64,000 nt of DNA, from positions 682,001 to 746,000 of the forward strand of contig NZ_JBPAXY010000001.1 of assembly GCF_050897975.1 (NCBI RefSeq). The letters run 5' to 3'. This document shows positions 31,280-38,962 of the stretch, piece by piece (position 1 is the first letter of the stretch; every line of letters begins with the position of its first letter). A program made the position numbers and the translations under genes. The notes below the pieces were generated by a model. The model ran no database searches. It worked only from the letters and a program-made list of their open reading frames with translations, and was not told the DNA's origin. Source of the DNA: Pseudooceanicola sp050897975. GTDB lineage: Bacteria; Pseudomonadota; Alphaproteobacteria; Rhodobacterales; Rhodobacteraceae.

Positions 31280-31343
31280 GCTGAGCCTCTTCTGACCCGG
31301 CCCCCGGGGGATGTTGGGCGCGGGCGGGAACCGAGAGCCTGGA

Positions 31344-31419
31344 AAGGCCCCCAAGAAATCAAAGGTCGGGGGCCCGAAGGCCCCCACGAAATCAAAAAGC
31401 CGGGGGCCCGAAGGCCCCC
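31344..31419 (-). repeat. Tandem hairpin repeat between the binding-protein and permease genes
   Basis: The hairpin GGGGGCCCGAAGGCCCCC occurs identically at 31368-31385 and 31402-31419 (34-bp period), each followed or preceded by an A-rich linker (ACGAAATCAAAA). A partial third unit (AAGGCCCCCAAGAAATCAAA) is at 31344-31363. In the transcript it lies directly after the binding-protein stop, where it can protect upstream mRNA and limit read-through to the permease genes. Confidence 0.85.
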
Positions 31420-31431
31420 GGGGGGGATCGG

Positions 31432-32688
31432 TTACTGGTAGGCGCGCAGCAGGCGCTCGGCGGCGGCCTGCGCCTCGCCCAGGGCCTCTTCGGCCGACTT
31501 CTCGCCGGTCAGGGTGGACTGGATGGCGTTGTTCAGCCCTTCGCGGACGCGGGCGGTCTGGAAGGTCGAGAACTCGGCCACGGCCACCTCTAGCTGATCG
31601 CGGGCGACCAGGGCGGGGGCGAACTCGGCGCCATAGGCTTGCAGCGCCTCGGTCTCATAGGCGGCGGGCGAGACGCCCATGTAGCCGGTGGCGATGGACC
31701 ACTGGGCGGCCTGCTCGGGCTGGGTCATGAACTGGATCAGCTTCAGCGCCGCGGCCTTCTCTTCGTCGGTGCTGTCCTTGAAGAGGTAGAAGTTGCCGCC
31801 GCCCGTGGGCGAGCCGGGCTGCACATTGGCGGGCAGCATGGCAACGCCGAAATCGAAGGCGGCCGCGTTCTTCACCGCGGTCAGGTTGCCGGTGGAATGC
31901 CACATCATCGCGGTCTGCCCTTCCAGGAAGGCCTGGCGCAGGGTGCCCCATTCCACGGTGCCCTCGGGCATGATGCCCTCATCCACCGAGAGCGACTTCC
32001 AGAATTCCAGCGCCTCGACCGCCTCGGGGGCGTCGAAATAGGTTTCCAGACCGTCGCCCGACATCAGCTCGATCCCGTTCTGGATCGCCAGGGCCTGGAA
32101 CATCCAGTAGGGGTAGCCGGTCGAGGGGATCATCAGACCGTAATGGTCGTCATTGGTCAAAGCCTTGCCCATCTCGACCATCTCGGCCCAGGTGGCGGGG
32201 GCATGTTCGGGGTCCAGGCCCGCCTCGGCGAACATATCCTTGTTGTAATAGGCCACGATGGTAGAGCGCTGGAACGGAATGCCCCAGGTCTTGCCCTCGA
32301 CCTGGCCGTTGGCCATCAGCCCGGGATAGAAGCTGTCGATCCAGGCCTGGCCCTCGTCGCCCAGCACGTCATCGAAGGGCACGATCAGGTCCTGGTCGAT
32401 CAGGTCATAGGCGTCGATCGAGAACATGACGGCCAGCTGCGCGGGTTCGCCCGCGTTCAGCGCCGCCAGGGCCTTGATGCGGGTGTCGTCGTAGTTGCCC
32501 GCATAGATGGCGTTGACGGTGATGTCGGGGTTCTGGGCCTCGAATTCGTCAACCATGCCATCGACCACGGCGGTCAGGGGGCCGCCGACGGCGATCGGAT
32601 AATACATGGTCAGTTCGGTGGCGCTGGCCGGGTTGACGGCAAGGGCGCCGGCGGCGAGCATGGCCGCGGCAGAAACTTGGCGGATCAT
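31432..32688 (-). CDS. ABC transporter substrate-binding protein, UgpB-like
   Basis: 418 residues. The signal peptide MIRQVSAAAMLAAGALAV ends at NPASA-TE. The mature part starts ELTMYYPIAVGGPLTAVVDGMVDEF and includes YAGNYDDT and WGIPFQRSTIVAYYNKDMFAEAGL, patterns also seen in glycerol-3-phosphate-binding UgpB proteins. The substrate is unproven: glycerol 3-phosphate, a phosphodiester or a sugar. GAGGTATCCCG precedes the ATG. The start overlaps the ATPase stop by 4 bp. Confidence 0.85.
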   Translation of the reverse strand: MIRQVSAAAMLAAGALAVNPASATELTMYYPIAVGGPLTAVVDGMVDEFEAQNPDITVNAIYAGNYDDTRIKALAALNAGEPAQLAVMFSIDAYDLIDQDLIVPFDDVLGDEGQAWIDSFYPGLMANGQVEGKTWGIPFQRSTIVAYYNKDMFAEAGLDPEHAPATWAEMVEMGKALTNDDHYGLMIPSTGYPYWMFQALAIQNGIELMSGDGLETYFDAPEAVEALEFWKSLSVDEGIMPEGTVEWGTLRQAFLEGQTAMMWHSTGNLTAVKNAAAFDFGVAMLPANVQPGSPTGGGNFYLFKDSTDEEKAAALKLIQFMTQPEQAAQWSIATGYMGVSPAAYETEALQAYGAEFAPALVARDQLEVAVAEFSTFQTARVREGLNNAIQSTLTGEKSAEEALGEAQAAAERLLRAYQ

Positions 32689-33782
32689 CGGGATACCTCT
32701 TCGGTCTGCTGGGATGGGGCCTTTCGGCCATCACGGGGCGCGGTTTGGCGATCGGTCGCCCCGTAATTCTGCTGCGGATCCTTTTGTCCGCCCTGGGCGG
32801 GGAAAAGGATCCGGTGTTCGTCCGGCAGGGCCAGGCCAAGGGCCGTGCCCGGGGCCAGCTCGCGCCGCCCGGGCAGGATCAACCCCAGACCGCGCGCCCG
32901 GGGGTGGCTCAGCAGCACCCGGGTCTCGCCGCCCAGAAACTCGCAGGCCTCTACCTCGGCCACCAGATCGGCGTCATCCGCATGGGCGCGCTCGATCTTT
33001 TCGACCCGGATCCCGACCTGTGCCGCAGCCAAGCCCAGGGCCGCGCCCTCGACCAGAGCCATGGGCGGATCGCCGATGAACTCGGCCACAAAGGGGGTTG
33101 CAGGGCGGGCATAAAGGTCTTCGGGGTGGCCCTGCTGCTGTACCGCGCCGTCCTTCATCAGCACCACCTTGTCCGACAACGACATCGCCTCGGACTGGTC
33201 ATGGGTGACATAGACCACGGTCAGGCCGAGGCGCCGTTGCAGGGCCTTGATGTCGCGGCGCACCGAATGGCGCAGCTTGGCGTCGAGGTTCGACAGGGGC
33301 TCGTCCATCAGGCACAGGGGATGGCCCGCCACCACGGCGCGGGCCAGGGCCACGCGCTGGCGCTGGCCGCCCGAAAGCGCCCCGGGCTTGCGATCTTCCA
33401 GCCCCTCAAGGCCGGTCATCGCCACCGCCTCGGCCAGCTTTGCCGCCTGCTCGGCCCGGCTGGCGCGGCGCACTTTCATCCCGAAGAGGATGTTTTCGCG
33501 CACGTTCAGATGCGGGAAAAGGGCGTAGTTCTGAAACACCATCGACAGGCCGCGCGCCGAGGGGGCCGCATGGGTCACCTCCTGCCCGCCGATCAGGATC
33601 TGCCCCGACTGCGGCACCTCCAGCCCGGCCAGCAGGCGCAGCAGCGTGGACTTGCCGCAGCCCGAGGGGCCCAGGATGGCCACGAACTCGCCCCGCGCGA
33701 CCGACAGCGAGACGCCCCGCACCCCGCCCTTGCCGTCCCATTGGCGGCGGATGTCGCGCAGCTCGACGAAGGGATCAGACAT
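32685..33782 (-). CDS. ABC transporter ATPase, UgpC/MalK type
   Basis: 365 residues. Walker A GPSGCGKSTLL, signature LSGGQRQRVALARA, Walker B PLCLMDEPLSNLDAKL, H-loop VTHDQSEAMSLSDKV, and a C-terminal TOBE-like domain with GDPPMALVEGAALG. The start at 33782 overlaps the DeoR gene by 8 bp and the stop overlaps the binding-protein ATG. The ATPase is encoded ahead of the binding protein here, an uncommon order. Confidence 0.92.
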   Translation of the reverse strand: MSDPFVELRDIRRQWDGKGGVRGVSLSVARGEFVAILGPSGCGKSTLLRLLAGLEVPQSGQILIGGQEVTHAAPSARGLSMVFQNYALFPHLNVRENILFGMKVRRASRAEQAAKLAEAVAMTGLEGLEDRKPGALSGGQRQRVALARAVVAGHPLCLMDEPLSNLDAKLRHSVRRDIKALQRRLGLTVVYVTHDQSEAMSLSDKVVLMKDGAVQQQGHPEDLYARPATPFVAEFIGDPPMALVEGAALGLAAAQVGIRVEKIERAHADDADLVAEVEACEFLGGETRVLLSHPRARGLGLILPGRRELAPGTALGLALPDEHRILFPAQGGQKDPQQNYGATDRQTAPRDGRKAPSQQTEEVSR

Positions 33783-34542
33783 CGCCCGCCTCCATCGCCA
33801 GGACCAGCTTGCCCGGGTAGCCCTCCAGCAGCGGTTGCCAGTCGTCCCCCGGCGCGCGGTCCAGCACGACCATCCCCGCCTCGTCCAGCTGGCCACCCAC
33901 GGCCGCGGCGCGGCGGCCAAACTTGGTGCGGTCCGCGACCAGGATAGAGCGGCGGGAATTGGCGCGCATCTGCTCGCGCATCTGCACCTCGGCGGCGTGG
34001 AAATCCAGCAGGCTTCCGTCATGGTCGATGCCGCCGACGCCGTAGATGCCGAAATCCGCCCGATAGGTGCGGAACAGATCCACCGCCTCGGGGCCCAGGA
34101 TGTCGCGGTCGGGCAGGCGCATCTCGCCGCCGGGCAGGATGATCCGATTGCCGGGGTTTTCCGACAGGGCGAAGGCCGCGTTCAGGTTGTTGGTAATGAC
34201 CGTCAGCGCCTGTTTCTCGGCCAGGGCGCCCGCGACGATGGCGGGCGTGGTGCCGATCGAGATGAACAGCGTCGCGCCATCGGGGATCACCTTGGCGACC
34301 TCGCGCGCGATGGCCGATTTCTCGTCGAAGTTCAGCACCGCGCGGGCGTGATAGGGCAGGTTCGCTTGGCCCTCGATATATTCCGCCCCGCCGTGCAGGC
34401 GCCGCAGCTTGGCCTCTTCGCAGAGCGCGTTGATATCGCGGCGGATGGTGTGGGCCGAGACGCCAAAGGCCTCGGCCAGCCCGTCGACCATCACGCGGCC
34501 CTCGCGGCGCGCCACCTGCAAAATCTGTTCCTTGCGGTCCAT
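33775..34542 (-). CDS. DeoR-family transcriptional regulator
   Basis: 255 residues from the ATG at 34542 (a GTG at 34551 is an alternative). N-terminal DeoR helix-turn-helix (MDRKEQILQVARREGRVMVDGLAEAFGVSAHTIRRDINALCEEAKLRRLHGGA) and a sugar-phosphate-sensing isomerase-like domain (ISIGTTPAIVAGAL, ITNNLNAAFAL, LGPEAVDLFRTYRADFGIYGVGGID). First gene of the operon that continues with the ABC transporter. A 33-bp inverted-repeat operator candidate abuts its start, implying autoregulation. GlpR-like sensing of a phosphorylated ligand is inferred. Confidence 0.9.
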   Translation of the reverse strand: MDRKEQILQVARREGRVMVDGLAEAFGVSAHTIRRDINALCEEAKLRRLHGGAEYIEGQANLPYHARAVLNFDEKSAIAREVAKVIPDGATLFISIGTTPAIVAGALAEKQALTVITNNLNAAFALSENPGNRIILPGGEMRLPDRDILGPEAVDLFRTYRADFGIYGVGGIDHDGSLLDFHAAEVQMREQMRANSRRSILVADRTKFGRRAAAVGGQLDEAGMVVLDRAPGDDWQPLLEGYPGKLVLAMEAGDV

Positions 34543-34545
34543 ATT

Positions 34546-34578
34546 GCTCACTTCAGCATTTCACATGCTCAGTTGAGC
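34546..34578. promoter_or_regulatory. Composite inverted/direct repeat operator candidate for the DeoR regulator
   Basis: Left half GCTCA-n4-AGCAT, right half ATGCT-n4-TGAGC, separated by 5 bp: a perfect inverted repeat of ten specified positions per half. It can also be read as a direct repeat, GCTCACTTCAGC versus GCTCAGTTGAGC, with a 21-bp period (two helical turns). It lies immediately upstream of the regulator start codon. Confidence 0.65.
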
Positions 34579-34759
34579 GGACTTCCATGTCAGTTTTGCT
34601 ACGTTTCGGGGAATTTCCTGCGACGATTGCAGGTGCGCCTGTCCGCGCGCAGGGGCACGCGGCGAAAACCGAGCAATGACGGCAGGTTAGGAAAAGGCCC
34701 CAAAACGCGCGCCGCCCGCAGGCCGGGGGCCGCGGGCGGATCAACGGGGGGTGACCGGC

Positions 34760-35923
34760 TCAGGCGCCGGTGGTCAGGGCCGAGAGAATCTCTTCGCTAT
34801 GCTCGCCCAGACGGGGGGCCGGGGCCGCGACGCCGGGGCCGTCATGGGCAAAGCGGAAGCCAGCGTTCAGCACCTGCGCCATCTGGCCGGTGGCCGGGTC
34901 GGGCACATTCAGGAACAGGTCGCGGTCCTGGATCTGCGGCAGGGCCATGGCCTCGGACAGGGGGCGCACCTTGCCGGCGGGCACCCCGGCGGTGGCCAAG
35001 ACCCCCTCCCAGTCGGTGGCGCTGCGGGTGGCGAAGCGGGCGCGCAGGATCGCCTGCAACTCGGCGTCATGGGCCAGCCGCGCGGGCGGGGTGGCGAAAC
35101 GGGCATCCTCCAGCAGGTCGGCCAGATCCATGGCGCGGAACAGCCGCTCGACCTGCACCTGCTGCACGGCGCCGATGGTGATCTCGCCCTCTGCCGTGTC
35201 GAAGGTGTCGGCCGTGGGCGCCCCCGAGAAGCCGCGATTGCCCGCCCGCACCGGCTCGGCCCCGGTCAGCAGATAGGGGCTGATCACAGAACACATCAGC
35301 ACCATGGTGGCATCCAGCATCGACACATCCACCACCTGGCCGCGCCCCTGGGGATCCGCCTGGCGCTGCGTATAGGCGGCCAGCACCGCAAAGGCGGTCA
35401 GCAGGGCGGTATAGGTGTCGACGATGGGAAAGCCCACGCGCTGCGCCGGTTCGCCCTCTTGTCCCGACAGGTACATCAGCCCCGACATCGACTGGATCAC
35501 CTGGTCGATCGCCGGATAGTCGCGCATCGGCCCGCCCTGGCCAAAGCCCGAGACAGAGCAATAGATCAGCCCTGGATGGGCGGCGCACAAGGCCTCGGAC
35601 CCCAGGCCAAGCCGCGCCGCGACCCCGGGGCGGAAGTTCTCGACCAGGATATCGGCGCTGGCCACGATGGCCCGGGCCGCCGCGCGCCCCTCCTCCGACT
35701 TCAGGTCCAGCACCACGGATTTCTTGCCGGCATTGGCGCCGAGAAAGGGTTCGGCCATGCCGCGCCGCTCGTCCAGCCGGGTGTAATAGCGCATGGCGTC
35801 GCCCGCCGGGGGCTCGATCTTGATGACCTCGGCCCCCAGAAGGCACAGGAACTGCGTCGCCAGCGGCCCCGCGATGACGTGACTGAAATCGGCGATTCTC
35901 ACGCCCGCGAGCGGTTGCGCCAT
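34760..35923 (-). CDS. CaiB/BaiF-family (class III) CoA-transferase
   Basis: 387 residues. Family features: VRIADFSHVIAGPLATQFLCLLGAEVIKIEPP at the N-terminus, VENFRPG, and catalytic Asp169 in RVGFPIVDTYTA, which forms the aspartyl-CoA thioester. Transfers CoA between carboxylic acids. The ATG at 35923 follows GGAGGA. Transcribed away from the MarR gene, with a MarR-type box 21 bp upstream of its start, so it probably belongs to the same regulon as the downstream CoA-linked operon. The acid substrate is unknown. Confidence 0.88.
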   Translation of the reverse strand: MAQPLAGVRIADFSHVIAGPLATQFLCLLGAEVIKIEPPAGDAMRYYTRLDERRGMAEPFLGANAGKKSVVLDLKSEEGRAAARAIVASADILVENFRPGVAARLGLGSEALCAAHPGLIYCSVSGFGQGGPMRDYPAIDQVIQSMSGLMYLSGQEGEPAQRVGFPIVDTYTALLTAFAVLAAYTQRQADPQGRGQVVDVSMLDATMVLMCSVISPYLLTGAEPVRAGNRGFSGAPTADTFDTAEGEITIGAVQQVQVERLFRAMDLADLLEDARFATPPARLAHDAELQAILRARFATRSATDWEGVLATAGVPAGKVRPLSEAMALPQIQDRDLFLNVPDPATGQMAQVLNAGFRFAHDGPGVAAPAPRLGEHSEEILSALTTGA

Positions 35924-35943
35924 GGTGTCCTCCGGCTCCTCCA

Positions 35944-35968
35944 AATTAGTTTACCATGGAAACCGTAT
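35944..35968. promoter_or_regulatory. MarR-type box upstream of the CoA-transferase gene
   Basis: Core GTTTACCATGGAAAC (35949-35963), flanked by AATT on the left. The reverse complement of this core matches the box at 36561-36575 at 12 of 15 positions, and the flanking AATT is shared as well. Arms GTTT/AAAC with a 7-bp centre suit a MarR dimer. Confidence 0.6.
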
Positions 35969-36016
35969 GGAGGCGGATTGTCAAGCACCCCGCGCCGCGC
36001 GCAGGTGAGCCCGGCC

Positions 36017-36481
36017 TCAGAGGCTGCGAATCACCCGCCAGATCATGTCGAAAAGCTGGGCCCGTTCGGCCGGATCCAGAACGCCCAGGATCTTGTCCTG
36101 GAGGGCCAGCATGTCGGTCTTCATCGCCGCCACCCGGGCCTCGCCCGCCGCGCTGAGGTGCAGCGCGTTATAGCGCTGATCGCCCCCGCCCTTGCGCCGC
36201 TCGATCAACCCGCTGCGCTCCAGCTCGTTGATCGCCTTGGTCAGGGCGGATTTTTTCAGAACCACCGCCTCGGCCAGTTCCTTTTGCGACACGCCGGGGT
36301 TCAGCGCGATCAGATTGATCAGCGCCACCTGTCCGCTGGCGACCCCGTGTTTTTCGAAGAACCCGCTGGTCTCTTCCATCAGCTGAGCGCGCAACAGCCG
36401 GGTGACAAAGGAAATATCCGTCGCAAGGTGCCCCAGGGACACCTCGGATCCATCTGTTTTATCTGACTTTTCTTCACTCAT
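36017..36481 (-). CDS. MarR-family transcriptional regulator
   Basis: 154 residues. Winged-helix core: VASGQVALINLIALNPGVSQKELAEAVVLKKSALTKAINELERSGLIERRKGGGDQRYNALHLSAAGEARV. MarR proteins usually bind aromatic or CoA-linked ligands. The ATG at 36481 is taken because the preceding 17 residues of the open frame have no family character. Divergent from the 2-hydroxyacyl-CoA-dehydratase-like operon, with a shared box in the 157-bp gap. Confidence 0.88.
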   Translation of the reverse strand: MSEEKSDKTDGSEVSLGHLATDISFVTRLLRAQLMEETSGFFEKHGVASGQVALINLIALNPGVSQKELAEAVVLKKSALTKAINELERSGLIERRKGGGDQRYNALHLSAAGEARVAAMKTDMLALQDKILGVLDPAERAQLFDMIWRVIRSL

Positions 36482-36541
36482 ACCCAATCCCCGGCTTTCC
36501 GATTGGCTAGCCGCCGACGCGCGTCCTGTCAATTTCGGAGG

Positions 36542-36575
36542 TTGACAAAGCAGGTAAACAGTTTCCTAAGTAAAC
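36542..36575 (+). promoter_or_regulatory. Promoter and MarR-type box of the dehydratase-like operon
   Basis: TTGACA (36542-36547) is a consensus -35. TCCTAA (36564-36569) is a possible -10 at 16-bp spacing. The MarR-type box GTTTCCTAAGTAAAC (36561-36575) covers that -10, the arrangement expected for repression. The same box occurs upstream of the CoA-transferase gene at 35949-35963. Confidence 0.6.
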
Positions 36576-36638
36576 CAATTGGCGGCGCCAGGACGGGGAG
36601 GAATTCGCCCTGCGCGCCGAAACGGGAGGAGGAACATC

Positions 36639-37715
36639 GTGTCGGCGATGGAAGAGCTCATGCGCGTCTTTTGCGCCCGGGCAGATCAGGTGACAGCAGA
36701 GGGCGCGCCGCGGGTCGGCCTCTTCGGCGACGGCCTGCCCGAGGCGCTGATCCGCGCCGCCGGTGCGCGCCCTGTCGAGGTGAAGGCGCCGCCGCTGGCG
36801 GATGCCGACGAGGGCCCACAGGTCGCGGCAGTCAGCCGGATCGCGGAACGCTTCCTCGACGATTTCGCCGCCCGTTTCCTGCATCGCTTCGCCGCCGGTG
36901 CCTTCGACCACTACGCGATGATCGTCTTTGCCCGCGATGACGTGGCCGGGCTGACCGCCTATCAATACGCCACCGAGCTGCGCCGCCTGGGCCATGTGCC
37001 CGCCACCGGCCCGCGCCTGCATCTGTGGAACCTGCTGCACGGCCAAAGCCCCGCCATCGCCCGCTTCAACGCCACCGAGGCCGCGCGGCTGGACGAGGCC
37101 CTGACCCAGACCCTGGGCCAGGCGCCGGACCCCGCCGCGCTAAAGGCCGCCCTGGCCGCCGAAGCCGCCCGGGCCGAGGCGCTGGCGCCATTGGCGGACC
37201 ACCCCCACCTTTTCGCCCTGCGCAATGCCGGGCGCTGGATGGAGCCGCAGGCGCATCGCGACCTGCTGGTCCAGATTGCCCCGGTGCCCGCCGCCGATGC
37301 GGGCCCGCGTATCGGGCTGATCGGCACCGCCTGCGATCTGCCGCTGCTGCGGGATCTGGCGCAGGACTATGGCCGGGTCACCGCCGACCTGACCCCCTAT
37401 GGCGACCTCTGGCCCGCCCATCATCTGGGCGCGCCCGCAACCCTGCTGCGCGAGGTGGCCGAGGTGCCGCTGCATATCCGCGCCAACCCGCCGCGCCGCT
37501 ATGGCGACGCCCTGCGCGCCCGGCTGGCGGAGTGTGATCTGGTCATCGCCTCGCCCGACCGCAACGACGACAGCTTCGGCTGGGATCTGCCGCCGCTGGC
37601 CCGCGACCTGACCGCCCGGGGCACCCGGCTGGCACGCCTGCCGCTGCGCCCCTTCCGCCCCGATGCCGCCTGGCGCGACTCCGCCCGCCGCCGCATAGAG
37701 GAGGCCCTCGCATGA
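36639..37715 (+). CDS. 2-hydroxyacyl-CoA dehydratase-like protein, small divergent subunit
   Basis: 358 residues from a GTG start with GGGAGGAGG 6 bp upstream; the ATG at 36648 is too far from that site. Two Rossmann-like halves (RVGLFGDGLPEALIRAAGARPVEVK and RIGLIGTACDLPLLRDLAQDYG) resemble the duplicated fold of 2-hydroxyacyl-CoA dehydratase and benzoyl-CoA reductase subunits. The cysteines that hold the 4Fe-4S cluster in active enzymes are not evident; only three cysteines occur, none in a clear ligand context. The stop overlaps the next subunit gene (ATGA). The family call is moderate and the function unknown. Confidence 0.55.
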   Translation: MSAMEELMRVFCARADQVTAEGAPRVGLFGDGLPEALIRAAGARPVEVKAPPLADADEGPQVAAVSRIAERFLDDFAARFLHRFAAGAFDHYAMIVFARDDVAGLTAYQYATELRRLGHVPATGPRLHLWNLLHGQSPAIARFNATEAARLDEALTQTLGQAPDPAALKAALAAEAARAEALAPLADHPHLFALRNAGRWMEPQAHRDLLVQIAPVPAADAGPRIGLIGTACDLPLLRDLAQDYGRVTADLTPYGDLWPAHHLGAPATLLREVAEVPLHIRANPPRRYGDALRARLAECDLVIASPDRNDDSFGWDLPPLARDLTARGTRLARLPLRPFRPDAAWRDSARRRIEEALA

Positions 37716-38962
37716 CCATGGCCGCCGCCGCCACCAGCTATCAGCGCGACTGGATCAAGGGCCTGCGGGCCGAGATCACCCAGGGCGCGCCCTTTGCCTT
37801 CGTCAATGCCGACACGCCCCATGAGATCTTTCACTTCATGGACGTCCCCATGGTCACCAACCAATGGTGGTCCGCCGTCATCGCCGCGAAACAGCAGGCG
37901 CCCTTCTATTTCGACTGGATGGAAGAGGCCGGGTTCCACCGGCATTTGCCGAAGTACTCCTCGCTGCCGCTGATGGCCCTGCTGGAAGGCGACGCCACGC
38001 GCCAGCCCTGGGGTGGCCTGCCCGCCCCCGCCCTGCTCTGCGCCCGGGCCAGTTCCGACGAACACGCCCGCATCTTCCAGCTGTGGTCCGACCAGACCGG
38101 CGCGCCGCTGCACCTCTTCTCCGCCCCTGCCGTGCCCGAGCCCGCCCCCGACTGGTGGGTCCAGGCGCGCAGCGATTGGGAAGAGTTCTACGGCACCGCC
38201 CGGCTGGACCTGATGGTGGCCGAGATCGAAGAGCTGATCGGCGCGGTGGAAAAGATGACCGGCCGCAGCTTCGACCGCGACGCCTTCGCCGCCTACATGG
38301 AGCGCATCGACCGCCAGGAAAAGATCCTGGACGAGGTCAGCCAGATGATCGCCGAGGCGCCGAAGGTGCCCGTGGGTATCGGCGAGCAGATGCCCAATGT
38401 GATGATCCCGCAATGGCACCGCGGCTCCGACTGGGCCCTGGCTCACGTCGAGGCCTTCCGCGACGAGGTGGCCCAGCGGATCCGGGACGGCCACGCCGCC
38501 TGCCCGAACGAGAAGATCCGCATGATGTGGATCGGGGCGGGCCTGTGGTTCGACACCTCTTTCTACAAGGCCTTCGAGGAGAGCCACGGCGCCACCTTCG
38601 CCTGGTCCATGTACCTGCCCTTCGCCGCCGACGGCTATATCCGCGCCGATCACGGCGACCCGCTGCGGGCGCTTGCGGCGCGGGTCTCGGCGATGAACGA
38701 ACAGCTGCACCAACCGCCCTGGGTCAACGCCTGGATGGTCCAGCAGGCCAAACGCTATCGCATCGACGTGGCGCTGATGCTGATCCCCGAACACGACCGC
38801 TTCTCGGGCTACGGCTCTCTTTTCGCCAAACAGGCGCTGGAGGCGGCGGGCGTCACGGTGATCGAGGTCTGGTCGGACATGGTCGACCCGCGCGAATGGG
38901 ACCGCGAGGCGGTGGTGGCGCAGGTGACAGAGGCCCTCGACAAGTTGGAGGAAGAAAGATGA
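37712..38962 (+). CDS. 2-hydroxyacyl-CoA dehydratase family subunit, divergent
   Basis: 416 residues. Family-like order: FVNADTPHEIFHFMDVPMVTNQWW near the N-terminus (the APxEI position), a Cys in LLCARASSDEHARIFQLW (about residue 109), and a C-terminal Rossmann part VALMLIPEHDRFSGYGSLFAKQALEAAGVTVIEVWSD. Characterised enzymes use three cysteines as 4Fe-4S ligands. Here the first position appears to be Ser (LPKYSSLPL) and the third lacks Cys. No activator ATPase gene is nearby. It may do non-radical chemistry or act as a binding/scaffold subunit. Coupled by 4-bp overlaps on both sides. Confidence 0.6.
   Translation: MTMAAAATSYQRDWIKGLRAEITQGAPFAFVNADTPHEIFHFMDVPMVTNQWWSAVIAAKQQAPFYFDWMEEAGFHRHLPKYSSLPLMALLEGDATRQPWGGLPAPALLCARASSDEHARIFQLWSDQTGAPLHLFSAPAVPEPAPDWWVQARSDWEEFYGTARLDLMVAEIEELIGAVEKMTGRSFDRDAFAAYMERIDRQEKILDEVSQMIAEAPKVPVGIGEQMPNVMIPQWHRGSDWALAHVEAFRDEVAQRIRDGHAACPNEKIRMMWIGAGLWFDTSFYKAFEESHGATFAWSMYLPFAADGYIRADHGDPLRALAARVSAMNEQLHQPPWVNAWMVQQAKRYRIDVALMLIPEHDRFSGYGSLFAKQALEAAGVTVIEVWSDMVDPREWDREAVVAQVTEALDKLEEER

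Noticed and set aside
31344..31419. CRISPR array
   Set aside because: The repeats are palindromic with short constant A-rich linkers rather than variable spacers, and no cas genes are present.
31432..34542. Naming the DeoR-linked transporter ugpBAEC for glycerol 3-phosphate
   Set aside because: The binding protein only resembles UgpB by eye, and DeoR/GlpR regulators sense many sugar phosphates; glpD and glpK lie 13 kb away under no visibly shared operator.
36639..38962. Calling the pair a functional (R)-2-hydroxyacyl-CoA dehydratase or benzoyl-CoA reductase
   Set aside because: The Fe-S ligand cysteines are not evident and there is no activator gene, so the known radical mechanism is not supported.
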